From assembly GCA_965199245.1 (NCBI GenBank), contig CBDAQP010000001.1, forward strand, positions 310,001-374,000: DNA of 64,000 nucleotides, given 5' to 3'. The notes below the pieces were generated by a model. It was not told the origin of the DNA. It made no database searches and saw only the letters and a list, made by a program, of their open reading frames with translations. This document shows positions 42,682 through 51,578 of this stretch, one piece after another. This DNA comes from Carbonatibacter sp965199245. GTDB lineage: Bacteria > Pseudomonadota > Alphaproteobacteria > Kiloniellales > Kiloniellaceae. Both the position numbers and the translations under genes were made by a program. Every line of letters starts with the position of its first letter. The stretch's first letter is position 1.

Positions 42682-42919
42682 AAAACCTGTTCGGCGCGTC
42701 ACAGTGCCAACAACCAACATCGCGGGCCACTTTGTCGCGCAACTTTATCACGGTTGCGACCTCCTGTGCGCTGAGTGTGTTCGACATCCGTGGTTCAGAT
42801 GCCGCGAAATAGGTCATCAGATCGTCTGACGGACGGATCACCTCATCACAGGGGGGGGGCCAGTCATACCCGCTTTCCCATGTTTGACCGCAACGCAGTG
42901 GCTGAATAATTGCCTTCAT
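42560..42919 (-). CDS. Doubtful hypothetical ORF opposite the tmpB end
   Basis: The frame begins MKAIIQPLRCGQTWESG and the first about 75 residues look protein-like (CDEVIRPSDDLMTYFAASEP, then LSAQEVATVIKLRDKVARDV). The rest runs antisense into the tmpB coding region and reads like shadow. It may be a small gene with a lost stop or a fragment. It fills the otherwise empty 42682-42929. I do not recognise it. Confidence 0.3.
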   Translation of the reverse strand: MKAIIQPLRCGQTWESGYDWPPPCDEVIRPSDDLMTYFAASEPRMSNTLSAQEVATVIKLRDKVARDVGCWHCDAPNRFFRLCGPGSGHRPAAEPWGRSGERVGWPCRFFYPHRQDSVP

Positions 42920-42929
42920 GCCGCCGAAA

Positions 42930-43775
42930 CTATGGCCTGACCACGCCATTTAACGACCAGTCGTAACCGGTGCCTGAAATTTCACCAATCGCATCGAGTT
43001 TTTGACGCAAGATCGGGGTGGCATAGTCGCGCAGATGGTTGAAAATATCGCGGTCGCGCGACCCGAAGTCATCATAAAACCAATCATAAATACTGGACAC
43101 CGTGATTTTTCCCGCGCTGATTTTCACGCCGCGTTCTGAATTGATATAGCTTTTCGCCGCCTGTTGCAGAATGGTTTCTGTCGTATCCGCCTGCAAAGCA
43201 TGGGCAGGGAGATCGGGACAGCCGACGGAGGCACAGTTGACGACATAGTGTACCCGCGCATCGCGCCAAATCGGGCGCAAGATACGGTGTTCGATATCAT
43301 TCAGAGTCAATTTTTCACCCGCCACAGAAATCAAGTCCGCATCCCAGGGGCCGGACGAAAAAAATCCGGGCGACAGATCAATATCCCTGATGCTCTCAAC
43401 AGGCCAGGCATCAAGAACAAGATTAACAGTCAACGCATTGTAAAGATTGACCCAATAGGCAAACTGCTCCGCACGGCCCAGCTGCGCGGGCACAACCGCA
43501 GAGAGTTCTGAAAGGTAATCGCTCAAGATCTGACGACCCCGTGCATCAACAGCCCCATAATCCACCCGCGCCACCTGTCCATCACGGCCCGCCCTGCGAT
43601 AGCGATCCAGAAATTCTTGCCAGGCCGCATGGGAGAGAACCTGCGAACTGTCAGGATTATGCGCTGTCCACCGCGCCCAGAGATCAGAATCAGGGGCCAA
43701 AAGCCGCGCCCCCGAACCAAAGCCACTGACTACAACCCAAATGAATAACAAAGCAACAAAGCGTGAAAAAGTCAT
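42930..43775 (-). CDS. DUF547 domain protein, exported
   Basis: A 281-residue protein with an N-terminal signal sequence (FVALLFIWVVVSGFGSGA) and the DUF547 core: FAYWVNLYNALTVNLVLDAWP, SVAGEKLTLNDIEHRILRP, then VVNCASVGCPDL, which carries the conserved Cys-Gly-Cys-Pro-like centre. The function is unknown; some members have a transglutaminase/papain-like fold. ATG 43775 is preferred over TTG 43790: its Shine-Dalgarno GAAAGG is the end of the repeat element directly upstream. Confidence 0.82.
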   Translation of the reverse strand: MTFSRFVALLFIWVVVSGFGSGARLLAPDSDLWARWTAHNPDSSQVLSHAAWQEFLDRYRRAGRDGQVARVDYGAVDARGRQILSDYLSELSAVVPAQLGRAEQFAYWVNLYNALTVNLVLDAWPVESIRDIDLSPGFFSSGPWDADLISVAGEKLTLNDIEHRILRPIWRDARVHYVVNCASVGCPDLPAHALQADTTETILQQAAKSYINSERGVKISAGKITVSSIYDWFYDDFGSRDRDIFNHLRDYATPILRQKLDAIGEISGTGYDWSLNGVVRP

Positions 43776-43776
43776 C

Positions 43777-43993
43777 CGAGTACCTTTCAAAACTCCACGC
43801 CGACGTTGGCTGGCAGGAAAACTGCTTCAAGAACCCCAGAATACCTGACGTCTTTGAGGAGCGCAGGTCGTGTTGCACGCGCATAAAAAAGCTGTGTTGC
43901 ACGCGCAAACCTAACGTGGCCTGCGGGTCGGTGCCGTACGCGGAGCCACCCGTCGCCAACGGCGACGAGGATCGGGGTTTTGAGAAGTGCTCA
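43777..43993. repeat. Dispersed inverted-repeat element, copy E, 217 bp
   Basis: Left end CGAGTACCTTTCAAAACTCC, right end GGGGTTTTGAGAAGTGCTCA. Internal blocks: GTTGGCTGGCAGGAAAACTG, AGGTCGTGTTGCACGCGCAT, a second TTGCACGCGCAAACCTAA, GGAGCCACCCGT, and GACGAGGATC. It fills the gap between DUF547 and the ABC1 gene. The right end contains the ABC1 stop (complement of 43991-43993) and the left end gives the DUF547 Shine-Dalgarno. Confidence 0.9.
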
Positions 43994-45385
43994 TCTGTCC
44001 TCACAATCCAAAGAAGGGCAATCCAGGGCGGGTAAGCCCACAGAGTTCAGGGCCGCCGATTGGTTTGCATGCAGTTTATCACAGTCAAAACCGGCAATCA
44101 GATCATGAAACTCCTCACGCCAGTCGAGTTCGGCGCACAGGTGCATAAAGACCGACCCCAACCCCACCGCCGCCCGATCCATCAGCACAAATTCACGCGG
44201 CGGACGCACCCCGCCAATCCGTTTGAGTTCCGCATGAACCTTGCGCGCGACCTCCGCCCCGTAAAGACCGCCTTTATCAGAATCAATAATCGGGCGCACC
44301 CCTGCTCCTAACAGGGGGGCATAAAGAAATTCTGCCCACAGGCCCAAAACATCCATCACATCACGGGTCAAATTGGTAAAGCCCAAATCTTCATAGGCCA
44401 ACACCGCCAGATTATGATCTTGCTGGTCTAATGACTGATAAAGCCGAATGGCCCCGCGCACAAAACGCGCCGGGAAAACCCGAATGCACCCAAAATCAAG
44501 CAGATTCACGACCTGATTTGCACCAATGGAATAGTTCCCGAGATGCGGATCGCCATGAATAACGCCATAGCGATAAAAAGGCAGATACCACCCGCGAAAC
44601 ATTGCCCGCGCAATGGCATTGCGCGCACAGGGATCATGCTCCAGGCGCTTGACCTCATCCAGCAGAGGCTGTCCCTCCTGCCAGGTCATGGTCAAAAGGC
44701 GTTCTGTCGTCAGCTGTTCAATCGCAACCGGAACGGCAAGGAATGGTTCATCTGCCAGCATATGACGATAAAGCATCATCTGGCGCATTTCGCGGATATA
44801 GTCCAGTTCTTCGCGCAGGCGGGCGGACAGCTCGGCGTGAATATCTGCCGGATCAATCGCCGCGTCATAGCGTTTATAAATCGCAAAAATCAATTTAAGC
44901 TGTTGGAGGTCGGCCTCAATAGCCGCCGACATTTCAGGATATTGCAGTTTACAGGCCACCGCCTGCCCATCCGGCAAGGTCGCGCGATGAACCTGGCCCA
45001 GTGAGGCCGCCGCGCAGGCATCGCGGTCAAAGGATTGATAAAAATCCTGCCACTGCGCCCCCAGCTCGCCGCGCATCCGCCGCCGGACAAAGGGCCAGCC
45101 CATCGCGGGGGCATTGGATTGAAGCTGTTGCAATTGCTGTGCATAATCAGGCGGCAAAGCATCGGGAATAGTCGCCAGAATCTGCGCCGCCTTCATCAAG
45201 GGGCCTTTTAATCCACCCAGAGCCGCCTTTAAATCCGCAGAATGTCGCTCCTGATCGAGCGGCAGGCCCAAAATACGATGACCTGCCAGCTGTGCCGCCA
45301 GCCCCCCGACAGATCCGCTCACCCTGGCAAAACGTTTTAAGCGTCCCCCCACTGTGTCGCCTTTATCAGGGTCAGCCCTTGTCAT
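43991..45385 (-). CDS. ABC1/UbiB-family atypical kinase
   Basis: A 464-residue ABC1 protein. Family features are GPLMKAAQILATIPDALPPDYA (the KxGQ-like N-lobe extension, here KAAQ), AASLGQVHRA (Ala-rich nucleotide loop), VACKLQYP with the Lys, VIHGDPHLGNY and LLDFGCIRVF. UbiB-type members support ubiquinone synthesis and lipid handling and bind ATP with unusual selectivity. The stop codon lies in the repeat element. It overlaps pepF by four bases (ATGA), so the two are translationally coupled. Confidence 0.85.
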   Translation of the reverse strand: MTRADPDKGDTVGGRLKRFARVSGSVGGLAAQLAGHRILGLPLDQERHSADLKAALGGLKGPLMKAAQILATIPDALPPDYAQQLQQLQSNAPAMGWPFVRRRMRGELGAQWQDFYQSFDRDACAAASLGQVHRATLPDGQAVACKLQYPEMSAAIEADLQQLKLIFAIYKRYDAAIDPADIHAELSARLREELDYIREMRQMMLYRHMLADEPFLAVPVAIEQLTTERLLTMTWQEGQPLLDEVKRLEHDPCARNAIARAMFRGWYLPFYRYGVIHGDPHLGNYSIGANQVVNLLDFGCIRVFPARFVRGAIRLYQSLDQQDHNLAVLAYEDLGFTNLTRDVMDVLGLWAEFLYAPLLGAGVRPIIDSDKGGLYGAEVARKVHAELKRIGGVRPPREFVLMDRAAVGLGSVFMHLCAELDWREEFHDLIAGFDCDKLHANQSAALNSVGLPALDCPSLDCEDR

Positions 45386-47184
45386 TCCATGGCCTCGAGT
45401 TCATCGATAAAGCCCGCAATCAACCCCAGGCCTTTTTTCCAAAACCCGGGATCAGAGGCATCCAAACCAAAAGGTGCCAGCAACGCCCCGTGCCGCTTGC
45501 TCCCCCCTGCGCGTAAAAGGTCAAGATAGCGGTCGGCAAAACCTGTCGGTGACTCCTGATAAACAGCATAGAGCGAATTGACCAGACAATCACCAAAGGC
45601 ATAGGCATAGACATAAAACGGGGCGTGAACCAAATGCGGAATATAGGCCCAAAAATGTTGGGCGGTCTCATCAAAGTCAAAAACCGGCCCCAACGCTGCC
45701 CTTTGCTCCTCCATCCAGATCTGCCCCAGACGCTCGGGCAATAGTTCGCCCCGACGACGTTCATCATGTACGCGGGATTCGAACCGGTGCATTGAAATCT
45801 GACGCACAACGGTATTGAGCATGTCTTCGACCTTGGAGGCCAATAGGATTTTTCGCTGGTCATGCCGACGCGCCAACAGTGCGCGAAAGGTCAACATTTC
45901 TCCGAAAACAGACGCCGTTTCTGCGAGGGTCAGGGGCGTATCCGCCATCAACGGCCCCTGTTCACGCGACAACAGCTGATGCACCCCGTGCCCCAATTCA
46001 TGCGCCAATGTCATGACATCACGCAACCGCCCCTGATAATTCAGTAAAAGATAGGGGTGTGCAGAAGGCACAGTCGGATGGGCAAAGGCCCCCGGGGCCT
46101 TGCCCGGGCGTAAAGGCGCATCAATCCACGACTGGTCAAAAAACCGACGCCCCAACCGCGCCAATTCGGGTGAAAAGTCGTGATAGGCCCCCAAAACCAG
46201 ATCAACTGCCTCCGCCCAGGGGATCACCGCATCATCATCCTGCGGCAAAGGCGCGTTGCGGTCATAATAGGGTAAACGCGCCACCCCGAACCACCTGGCT
46301 TTCAAACGATAATAACGGTGGGATAACTGATCGTAAGAGTCAACCACAGAATCCACTAGGGCATCAACCACAGCATCTTCAACCGCATTGTCCAGATTGC
46401 GGCTCGACACCGGGCGTGAAAACTTGCGCCAGCTATCCTCTGTTTCCTTGTCCTTGGCAAGGGTATTCGTGATCCGGGCAAAAAGGCGAATATTCTGACC
46501 TAAAACCTGCCCGAGAGACTGCGCCGCGTCCTTGCGCTCTGCCGCCCGGCGGCTGGTGAGTTTGTTGAGCAGTTCTGCAGACCCGAGGTCTCTGTCCTGG
46601 AAGGGGAAACGCAGATCAGCGATTGTTTCATCAAACAAACGCACCCACGCCGCCCGACCAGACAGCGATTGATCCAGCAATAGACGTTCGATGTCATCAC
46701 TCAGCTGATGATCGCGGCGCGCACGCACCTCACGCAACCAGGGCGCGTAGTAACCAAGGGAACTGCGTTCAATCAACCCCCGGAGATGCTGTTCATCCAG
46801 CCTGTTCAGTTCTAATTCCAAAAACAACAGATCAGCCGACAGGCGCGTCACCCGCTCTTTCATCGCCTGAAGAAACTGCCCGCTTTGCGCGTCACTGACA
46901 TCCCCGGAATAGACCAGATAGGCATAACTCATGATCTTCCCGATCAAATCCTGCACAGATGCATAGTCATCAAGCGCATTTTTCAAGTCATCGCCAGACA
47001 GTTCAGACAATTTGCCTGCATAACGATTGCGAAAAACATCCGCCCGCCGCTGTGCCTGTTGCATATCCTGCTCCAACTCATCAGACGTCGGATCAGGGTA
47101 AAGGTCGCCCAAATTCCACGCGGGCAAAGATCCCAGTTTCCCGTCTTCGACGACTTTAGGGTGGGCGGCGGGGTAATCACTCAT
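45382..47184 (-). CDS. pepF: Oligoendopeptidase F, M3 family
   Basis: A 600-residue zinc metallopeptidase. The active site is HELGHGVHQLLS (HExxH) with the third ligand Glu in the following ETASVFGEML. N-terminal PAWNLGDLYPDP is typical of the PepF family. It cleaves small peptides in the cytosol. Start ATG 47184. Its end overlaps the ABC1 gene. The 189-base AT-rich gap upstream (47185-47373) has runs such as ATATATTATATAC at about 47290 and likely holds divergent promoters. Confidence 0.92.
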   Translation of the reverse strand: MSDYPAAHPKVVEDGKLGSLPAWNLGDLYPDPTSDELEQDMQQAQRRADVFRNRYAGKLSELSGDDLKNALDDYASVQDLIGKIMSYAYLVYSGDVSDAQSGQFLQAMKERVTRLSADLLFLELELNRLDEQHLRGLIERSSLGYYAPWLREVRARRDHQLSDDIERLLLDQSLSGRAAWVRLFDETIADLRFPFQDRDLGSAELLNKLTSRRAAERKDAAQSLGQVLGQNIRLFARITNTLAKDKETEDSWRKFSRPVSSRNLDNAVEDAVVDALVDSVVDSYDQLSHRYYRLKARWFGVARLPYYDRNAPLPQDDDAVIPWAEAVDLVLGAYHDFSPELARLGRRFFDQSWIDAPLRPGKAPGAFAHPTVPSAHPYLLLNYQGRLRDVMTLAHELGHGVHQLLSREQGPLMADTPLTLAETASVFGEMLTFRALLARRHDQRKILLASKVEDMLNTVVRQISMHRFESRVHDERRRGELLPERLGQIWMEEQRAALGPVFDFDETAQHFWAYIPHLVHAPFYVYAYAFGDCLVNSLYAVYQESPTGFADRYLDLLRAGGSKRHGALLAPFGLDASDPGFWKKGLGLIAGFIDELEAME

Positions 47185-47373
47185 AACTATCCTCTGATCT
47201 GTGGTGTCTTTTTATCTATATGGTCACGCCCCCGCTCTTTAACACCAGCCTTTTTTACGGTGCTCCATATTTTTCTTGCCCACTTAGATAAAAATATATT
47301 ATATACAAAATATATAATAAAAAATGCAAAAAACATTAAACAGTGCCAACACGGAATAAAAGGGAGTAAAGCA

Positions 47374-47803
47374 ATGAAATATTTTCCAATTTGTGCGATT
47401 CTCACGGCCTGCACACTCACACTGGCAACAGTCTCAACCAAAGCAGACAGCTACCTGGTCGCCGTCGGTGCGGCTTCAAACAGTCTTCAGGGCCGCAGTG
47501 CCGCAAAGTTTGCCAAAGACCTTCAGGCACAACTTGGCGACAGGCACAAAGTCGAATTTTACGCCGATGATCCCCCACGCCGGACAGATGCACAACTACC
47601 ACCTGACCATGGCCAACATCAACTGCCCCATCAGCGAATATTTTCCCATGTTTGATGTCGAGGTCGGTAATGAGCTGTTCTATTACATCTTTGACGGCGA
47701 CCCCGAAGCAACCGACGGTTTTTTGCAACTGGACGAGAACACACCCGGGTTGGGCATTTCCATCTCGGATAAATATGTGCAACATTTCGAGGTCACACAA
47801 TGA
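47374..47803 (+). pseudogene. Chimeric remnant: TRAP binding-protein start fused to enolase-superfamily end
   Basis: The frame from ATG 47374 encodes a signal peptide (ICAILTACTLTLATVSTKA) and the first about 65 residues of a DctP-like protein (GAASNSLQGRSAAKFAKDLQ, HKVEFY). At about 47573-47590 it is lost, and a second frame encodes only the C-terminus of a mandelate-racemase-type dehydratase (HNYHLTMANINCPISEYFP, VGNELFYYIFDGDP, TPGLGISI), stopping at 47803 with ATGA overlap to the aldolase gene. This looks like a large internal deletion that fused a binding-protein gene to a dehydratase gene. Not functional. Confidence 0.7.
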
Positions 47804-48708
47804 CATGGTCCGGTCTCTGGCCCGTCGCGCCCACGCCCTTTCATCCCGATGGATCCGTTGATTATCAGGGAATGACCCGTGTTATTGACTGCATGATCGA
47901 TCAGGGCAGTGACGGCATTTGTATTTTAGCCAATTTTTCGGAACAGTTTCTTCTCTCCGACGAAGAACGGCGCACACTAACCGAATTATCACTGGCCCAC
48001 ATGGCAGGCCGACGGCCCGTCATCGTGACTATCAGCCACTTTGCAACAGAAATCGCCGTCGCCCGCGCCCGCCACGCCAAAGAACACGGGGCAGACATCG
48101 TCATGATGATGCCCCCCTATCACGGGGCCTTAATGAAGGCCACGCCCGATCAAACCTTTGAACAGTTCGCCCGCGTTGGCGAGGTCGGGCTTCCCGTCAT
48201 GGTTCAGGACGCCCCACTGTCCGGGGTCGAACTATCCATCCCGACACTCGTCCGAATGGCGCGGGACATCGACATGGTCAGGCTGTTTAAAATCGAATGC
48301 CCACAGGCCGCCACAAAGATCCGTGCGCTCATCGCCGCAGGCGGCAACCACATCACAGCCCCCTTTGACGGCGAAGAAGCCATTACATTGCTGGCCGACC
48401 TGGACGCCGGGGCAACGGGCACCATGACCAGTGCCCTGATTCCCGATCAAATCCGCCCTGTTCTCATCGCCCATGCACAGGGCAACCGCGATGCCATGAT
48501 TGCCGCCTATGGGCGCGTCGCACTCGCCATCAACCACGAAAACCGCCAGTGCGGATTCCGCGCGACCAAGGCCGCAATGGTCGCAGGCGGCGTGATTGAA
48601 TCCGACAACTGCCGCCACCCCATCCCTCCCCTACACCCCGCCACCCGTGATCTCCTCTTACACCTGATCCAGCCTCTCGACCCCGTCATATTGCGCTGGG
48701 GCAAATGA
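47800..48708 (+). CDS. DapA/KdgD-family lyase or dehydratase
   Basis: A 302-residue (beta/alpha)8 aldolase-superfamily protein. The Schiff-base Lys is in RLFKIECP, and the N-terminus PVAPTPFHPDGSVDYQGM and the GSDGICILANFSEQ phosphate-loop-like region are typical. The usual Tyr of the YNVP segment is replaced in VMVQDAPLSG, so it is not a standard dihydrodipicolinate synthase. Following a sugar-acid dehydratase remnant, it may act on a 2-keto-3-deoxy sugar acid. The stop lies in the repeat element (TGA 48706-48708). Confidence 0.75.
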   Translation: MTWSGLWPVAPTPFHPDGSVDYQGMTRVIDCMIDQGSDGICILANFSEQFLLSDEERRTLTELSLAHMAGRRPVIVTISHFATEIAVARARHAKEHGADIVMMMPPYHGALMKATPDQTFEQFARVGEVGLPVMVQDAPLSGVELSIPTLVRMARDIDMVRLFKIECPQAATKIRALIAAGGNHITAPFDGEEAITLLADLDAGATGTMTSALIPDQIRPVLIAHAQGNRDAMIAAYGRVALAINHENRQCGFRATKAAMVAGGVIESDNCRHPIPPLHPATRDLLLHLIQPLDPVILRWGK

Positions 48709-48920
48709 ACACCCCTCAAAACCTCCAGCCTCTGTTGGTTGGCAGGACAGCCGTTTTCGAGAACCACTGCGGTATTTGAGGATCGCAGGTCGTGTTGCAC
48801 GCGCATAAAAAAGTCATGTTGCACGCGCAAACCTAAAGTGGCCTGCGGCCACGCGGTGCGCGGAGCCACCCGTAGCCAACGCCCCAGACGACGGAAATCG
48901 AGGTTTTTGAGAGGTGCTCA
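48706..48920. repeat. Dispersed inverted-repeat element, copy F, 215 bp
   Basis: Left end TGAACACCCCTCAAAACCTC, right end GAGGTTTTTGAGAGGTGCTC plus A. The interior is collinear with copies C and E: GTTGGTTGGCAGGACAG, CGGTATTTGAGGATCGCAGG, two TTGCACGCGCA motifs, GGAGCCACCCGTAGCCAACG and CAGACGACGG. The TGA of the aldolase gene is its first three bases. GAGAGGTGCTCAAATG at the right end would serve as Shine-Dalgarno for a start codon at 48922, but no gene follows. Confidence 0.92.
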
Positions 48921-49133
48921 AATGCTTGATTTTGAGTCAGCCTCCGAGGCCCCGGAGAGCACCCCCGGGGGGCCGTGATTACGGGGTCATCGTCCCTCTC
49001 CTATGTTCCACACGGACCAAGGCAGGGCGATACGCTGGACGGGGGTTTCCCCGTACATGGAAGCACAAGCCCGACGCTCGCCCACTTCGTACTCAAGCCT
49101 TTTTTCACCGGAGGTCGCGCCCCTGATCGACAG
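48921..49133. other. Gap before cckA with two hairpins, no gene seen
   Basis: Between repeat copy F and the cckA end are about 213 bases with no convincing frame. A strong hairpin, GGCCCCGG with CCGGGGGGCC, lies at 48948-48974, and a perfect ACGGGG-GTTT-CCCCGT hairpin at 49039-49054. Neither has a T-run. A frame from 48922 (MLDFESASEAPESTPGGP, 18 codons) is probably meaningless. Confidence 0.4.
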
Positions 49134-51578
49134 TCAAGATGATAAATCCGGATTGCTGTGCCCCAGAACGTCTTTGACCTTGCGCGCGAGTTGTTTCAGG
49201 TCAAAGGGCTTGGGCAAAAATTCAATCGCTTCGTCATCATTCAGCGATTTTCTAAAGGAGTCTTCGGTATAACCAGAGGTAAAAATGACCTTTAACGAAG
49301 GGTTACGGGCCTGTAATTCCCGCACAAGGGTCGGGCCGTCCATTTGGGGCATCACAACATCGGAAATGACCAGATCAACCCTATTTTTCTGTGCAGTGAA
49401 AAGCGCGAGGGCCTTTTCACCACAGTCTGCTTCCAACACATCATAGCCCTTGTTCCGCAGTGCGCGGGCGGCAAAGGCCCGGACGGCTTCTTCGTCTTCG
49501 ACGAGGAGCACAGACCCCATTCCGGTCAAATCCTGAACCTGTTCGGAGACTTCCGGCTTTTCGTTCGGGTCATCGGGGTGATAGTGCGGGAACAGAAGAG
49601 TAAAGGTCGTTCCCTTTCCCAATTCTGAATCAACAAAGATAAAGCCATTCGACTGCCGGACAATTCCATAGACCGTGGACAGGCCCAGACCCGTCCCCCC
49701 CCCCGGTTCCTTGGTCGAGAAAAAGGGATCAAAAATACGGTCAATATATTCCGGTGCAATGCCCTGTCCATTATCCTGAACCTTAATCAGGACATAATAG
49801 CCCGCCGGAATTTCATCCGTGCGATAGCGATAGGGTTGATCGACCACAACATTTGCCGTGACGATATCCAACTGCCCCCCCCGGTGCCGTCCTTGATCGA
49901 GCGCATCGCGAGCGTTGACTGCTAAATTGACAATGACCTGTTCAAACTGTCCCTGATCGGCAAGAATATCGCCCAGATCACGCCCATGTGCGATCCGAAG
50001 CGTCAGGCTTTCCCCCATCAACCGCCGCAAAAGGTGGGCCGTATCTGCCAGCGTCTCGGTCACATTGAGGCAACGGGGTTGCAGAGCCTGCTGCCTGGAA
50101 AAAGCCAGGAGCTGCCGGACAAGGTTCGCGGCCCGATTGGCATTTTGCCTAATCTGCATAATATCGGAAAAAGACTGATCCCCCGGACGGTGACGCCCCA
50201 AAAGCAAATCTGCGAAACCAATCATCGCGGTCAAAAGGTTATTAAAATCATGGGCAATTCCCCCCGCCAACTGCCCCACAGCCTGCATTTTCTGTGACTG
50301 GGCAAAGCGGGCTTCGAGGTCTCTTTGATCCGTGACATCGACAAAATTGAGGAGTGTCCCCCCCGCAAGTCCTGTCCCCACATCAAGGGCCGTCGCCTGA
50401 AGGCCACAGGTGCGCCCATTGAGCATCACATCCACCAGTCCGGACGGGCCTGCGAAAATATCCGCCACAACGCGGGCCTGACTCTCATCAAACAGCGACA
50501 AAAAATCACAGCCCTCCAGCCCCTGTTCCGCATTCTGACCAGAGGCCGGGGTCATCCCCCGCCCCCTCTCACCGTCTGTTTTGTCGGGGCCGTTGCCTGT
50601 CATGCCATGTGGGGTAAGAAGCCGTAAAAAAGCCGCATTGCATTCCTGGAGCCTACGCCCGGCATCAACCAAAGCAATGCCGACAGGGGCTTCGTCAAAA
50701 AAGGCACGGAAGCGTTTTTCCGACTGTTCCAAAGCCGCCAGCATTTCGCGTTCGCGCGTGAGGTTACAGACCACAGAACGGGTCTTAAAGCCATGCTCAC
50801 CTGCGACCTGCTGAGAAATAGCGACAAGAATTTGTTCCGGTTCGCCGCTCTGCCCGCGTACAGAGAGCAAAAGATCACCTGTGTCTGTGGTCAATTCGGG
50901 AAAGGGATGCCAGGGGGGAATATCACGCGGAAGCGGTTCGGTCAGCAAATCATGTAGGCGAACGGCTCCTTTTTTGAGGGCTTCGACACTATAGCCGAGC
51001 CATTCGGCCAAGGCCTGGTTCACTGCAAGAAACCGCCCCTCCTCGTCAACAGAAAAAAAGCCAATGGGGAGGTCGTCAAGCAAATCAACAAAACGGTCTT
51101 GCTGATCGTCTAACAAATCCTGCATCTGGCGTTTATGAGTCGTTTCCTCGACAGACCAGACAACAGGGGCCAGAACAGAACTCCATGTCCGCAGAGGATA
51201 GACGGAAATTTTTAACCACTGGATCCCCCCCACAGCGTTCGCGGAAATGCGGAGTTCAATCTGCCCCGACTGCCCCCTTTTCGCGCGACTGACAAGTGCG
51301 GTTATCGCCTGTTGATCCGACTCTGCGCTGCGATCTGCCAAGATCACGGGAACAGAACGACGATCACCACCAAACAAATCCAAAAAGGCCGCGTTGTGAT
51401 GCCACGGCTTGCCGCGTGGGGATAAAATTTGCTGGGGACAGATGGCTGAATCAACCATACGATAAAGAGTTTGCCTCCGCACAGATAGCACAGCCACAGC
51501 AAACAGCACAGCCGCCCCACAGAGTACAGACAACAGACCGAGAGTTTCGGACATGACGGAGTCAACAGCGAACGTCAT
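49134..51578 (-). CDS. cckA: CckA-like hybrid histidine kinase
   Basis: An 814-residue membrane kinase. An N-terminal hydrophobic segment (GLLSVLCGAAVLFAVAVLSV) precedes PAS regions (DLLDDLPIGFFSVDEEGRF; RFRAFFDEAPVGIALVD). The phosphoacceptor is in GGIAHDFNNLLTAMIGFADL, the ATPase motifs are NLAVNARDA, GQGI and GTGLGLSTVYGIV, and the C-terminal receiver has VEDEEAVR, the Asp in ISDVVMPQMDG and the Lys in PKPFD. The domain order matches CckA, which feeds CtrA through ChpT in alphaproteobacteria. Its start overlaps xerD (ATGA). Confidence 0.82.
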   Translation of the reverse strand: MTFAVDSVMSETLGLLSVLCGAAVLFAVAVLSVRRQTLYRMVDSAICPQQILSPRGKPWHHNAAFLDLFGGDRRSVPVILADRSAESDQQAITALVSRAKRGQSGQIELRISANAVGGIQWLKISVYPLRTWSSVLAPVVWSVEETTHKRQMQDLLDDQQDRFVDLLDDLPIGFFSVDEEGRFLAVNQALAEWLGYSVEALKKGAVRLHDLLTEPLPRDIPPWHPFPELTTDTGDLLLSVRGQSGEPEQILVAISQQVAGEHGFKTRSVVCNLTREREMLAALEQSEKRFRAFFDEAPVGIALVDAGRRLQECNAAFLRLLTPHGMTGNGPDKTDGERGRGMTPASGQNAEQGLEGCDFLSLFDESQARVVADIFAGPSGLVDVMLNGRTCGLQATALDVGTGLAGGTLLNFVDVTDQRDLEARFAQSQKMQAVGQLAGGIAHDFNNLLTAMIGFADLLLGRHRPGDQSFSDIMQIRQNANRAANLVRQLLAFSRQQALQPRCLNVTETLADTAHLLRRLMGESLTLRIAHGRDLGDILADQGQFEQVIVNLAVNARDALDQGRHRGGQLDIVTANVVVDQPYRYRTDEIPAGYYVLIKVQDNGQGIAPEYIDRIFDPFFSTKEPGGGTGLGLSTVYGIVRQSNGFIFVDSELGKGTTFTLLFPHYHPDDPNEKPEVSEQVQDLTGMGSVLLVEDEEAVRAFAARALRNKGYDVLEADCGEKALALFTAQKNRVDLVISDVVMPQMDGPTLVRELQARNPSLKVIFTSGYTEDSFRKSLNDDEAIEFLPKPFDLKQLARKVKDVLGHSNPDLSS

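Noticed and set aside
48921..49133. Possible structured RNA with two hairpins before cckA
   Set aside because: Hairpins are GC-rich but isolated, without a promoter, T-run or known motif; kept only as a description of the gap.
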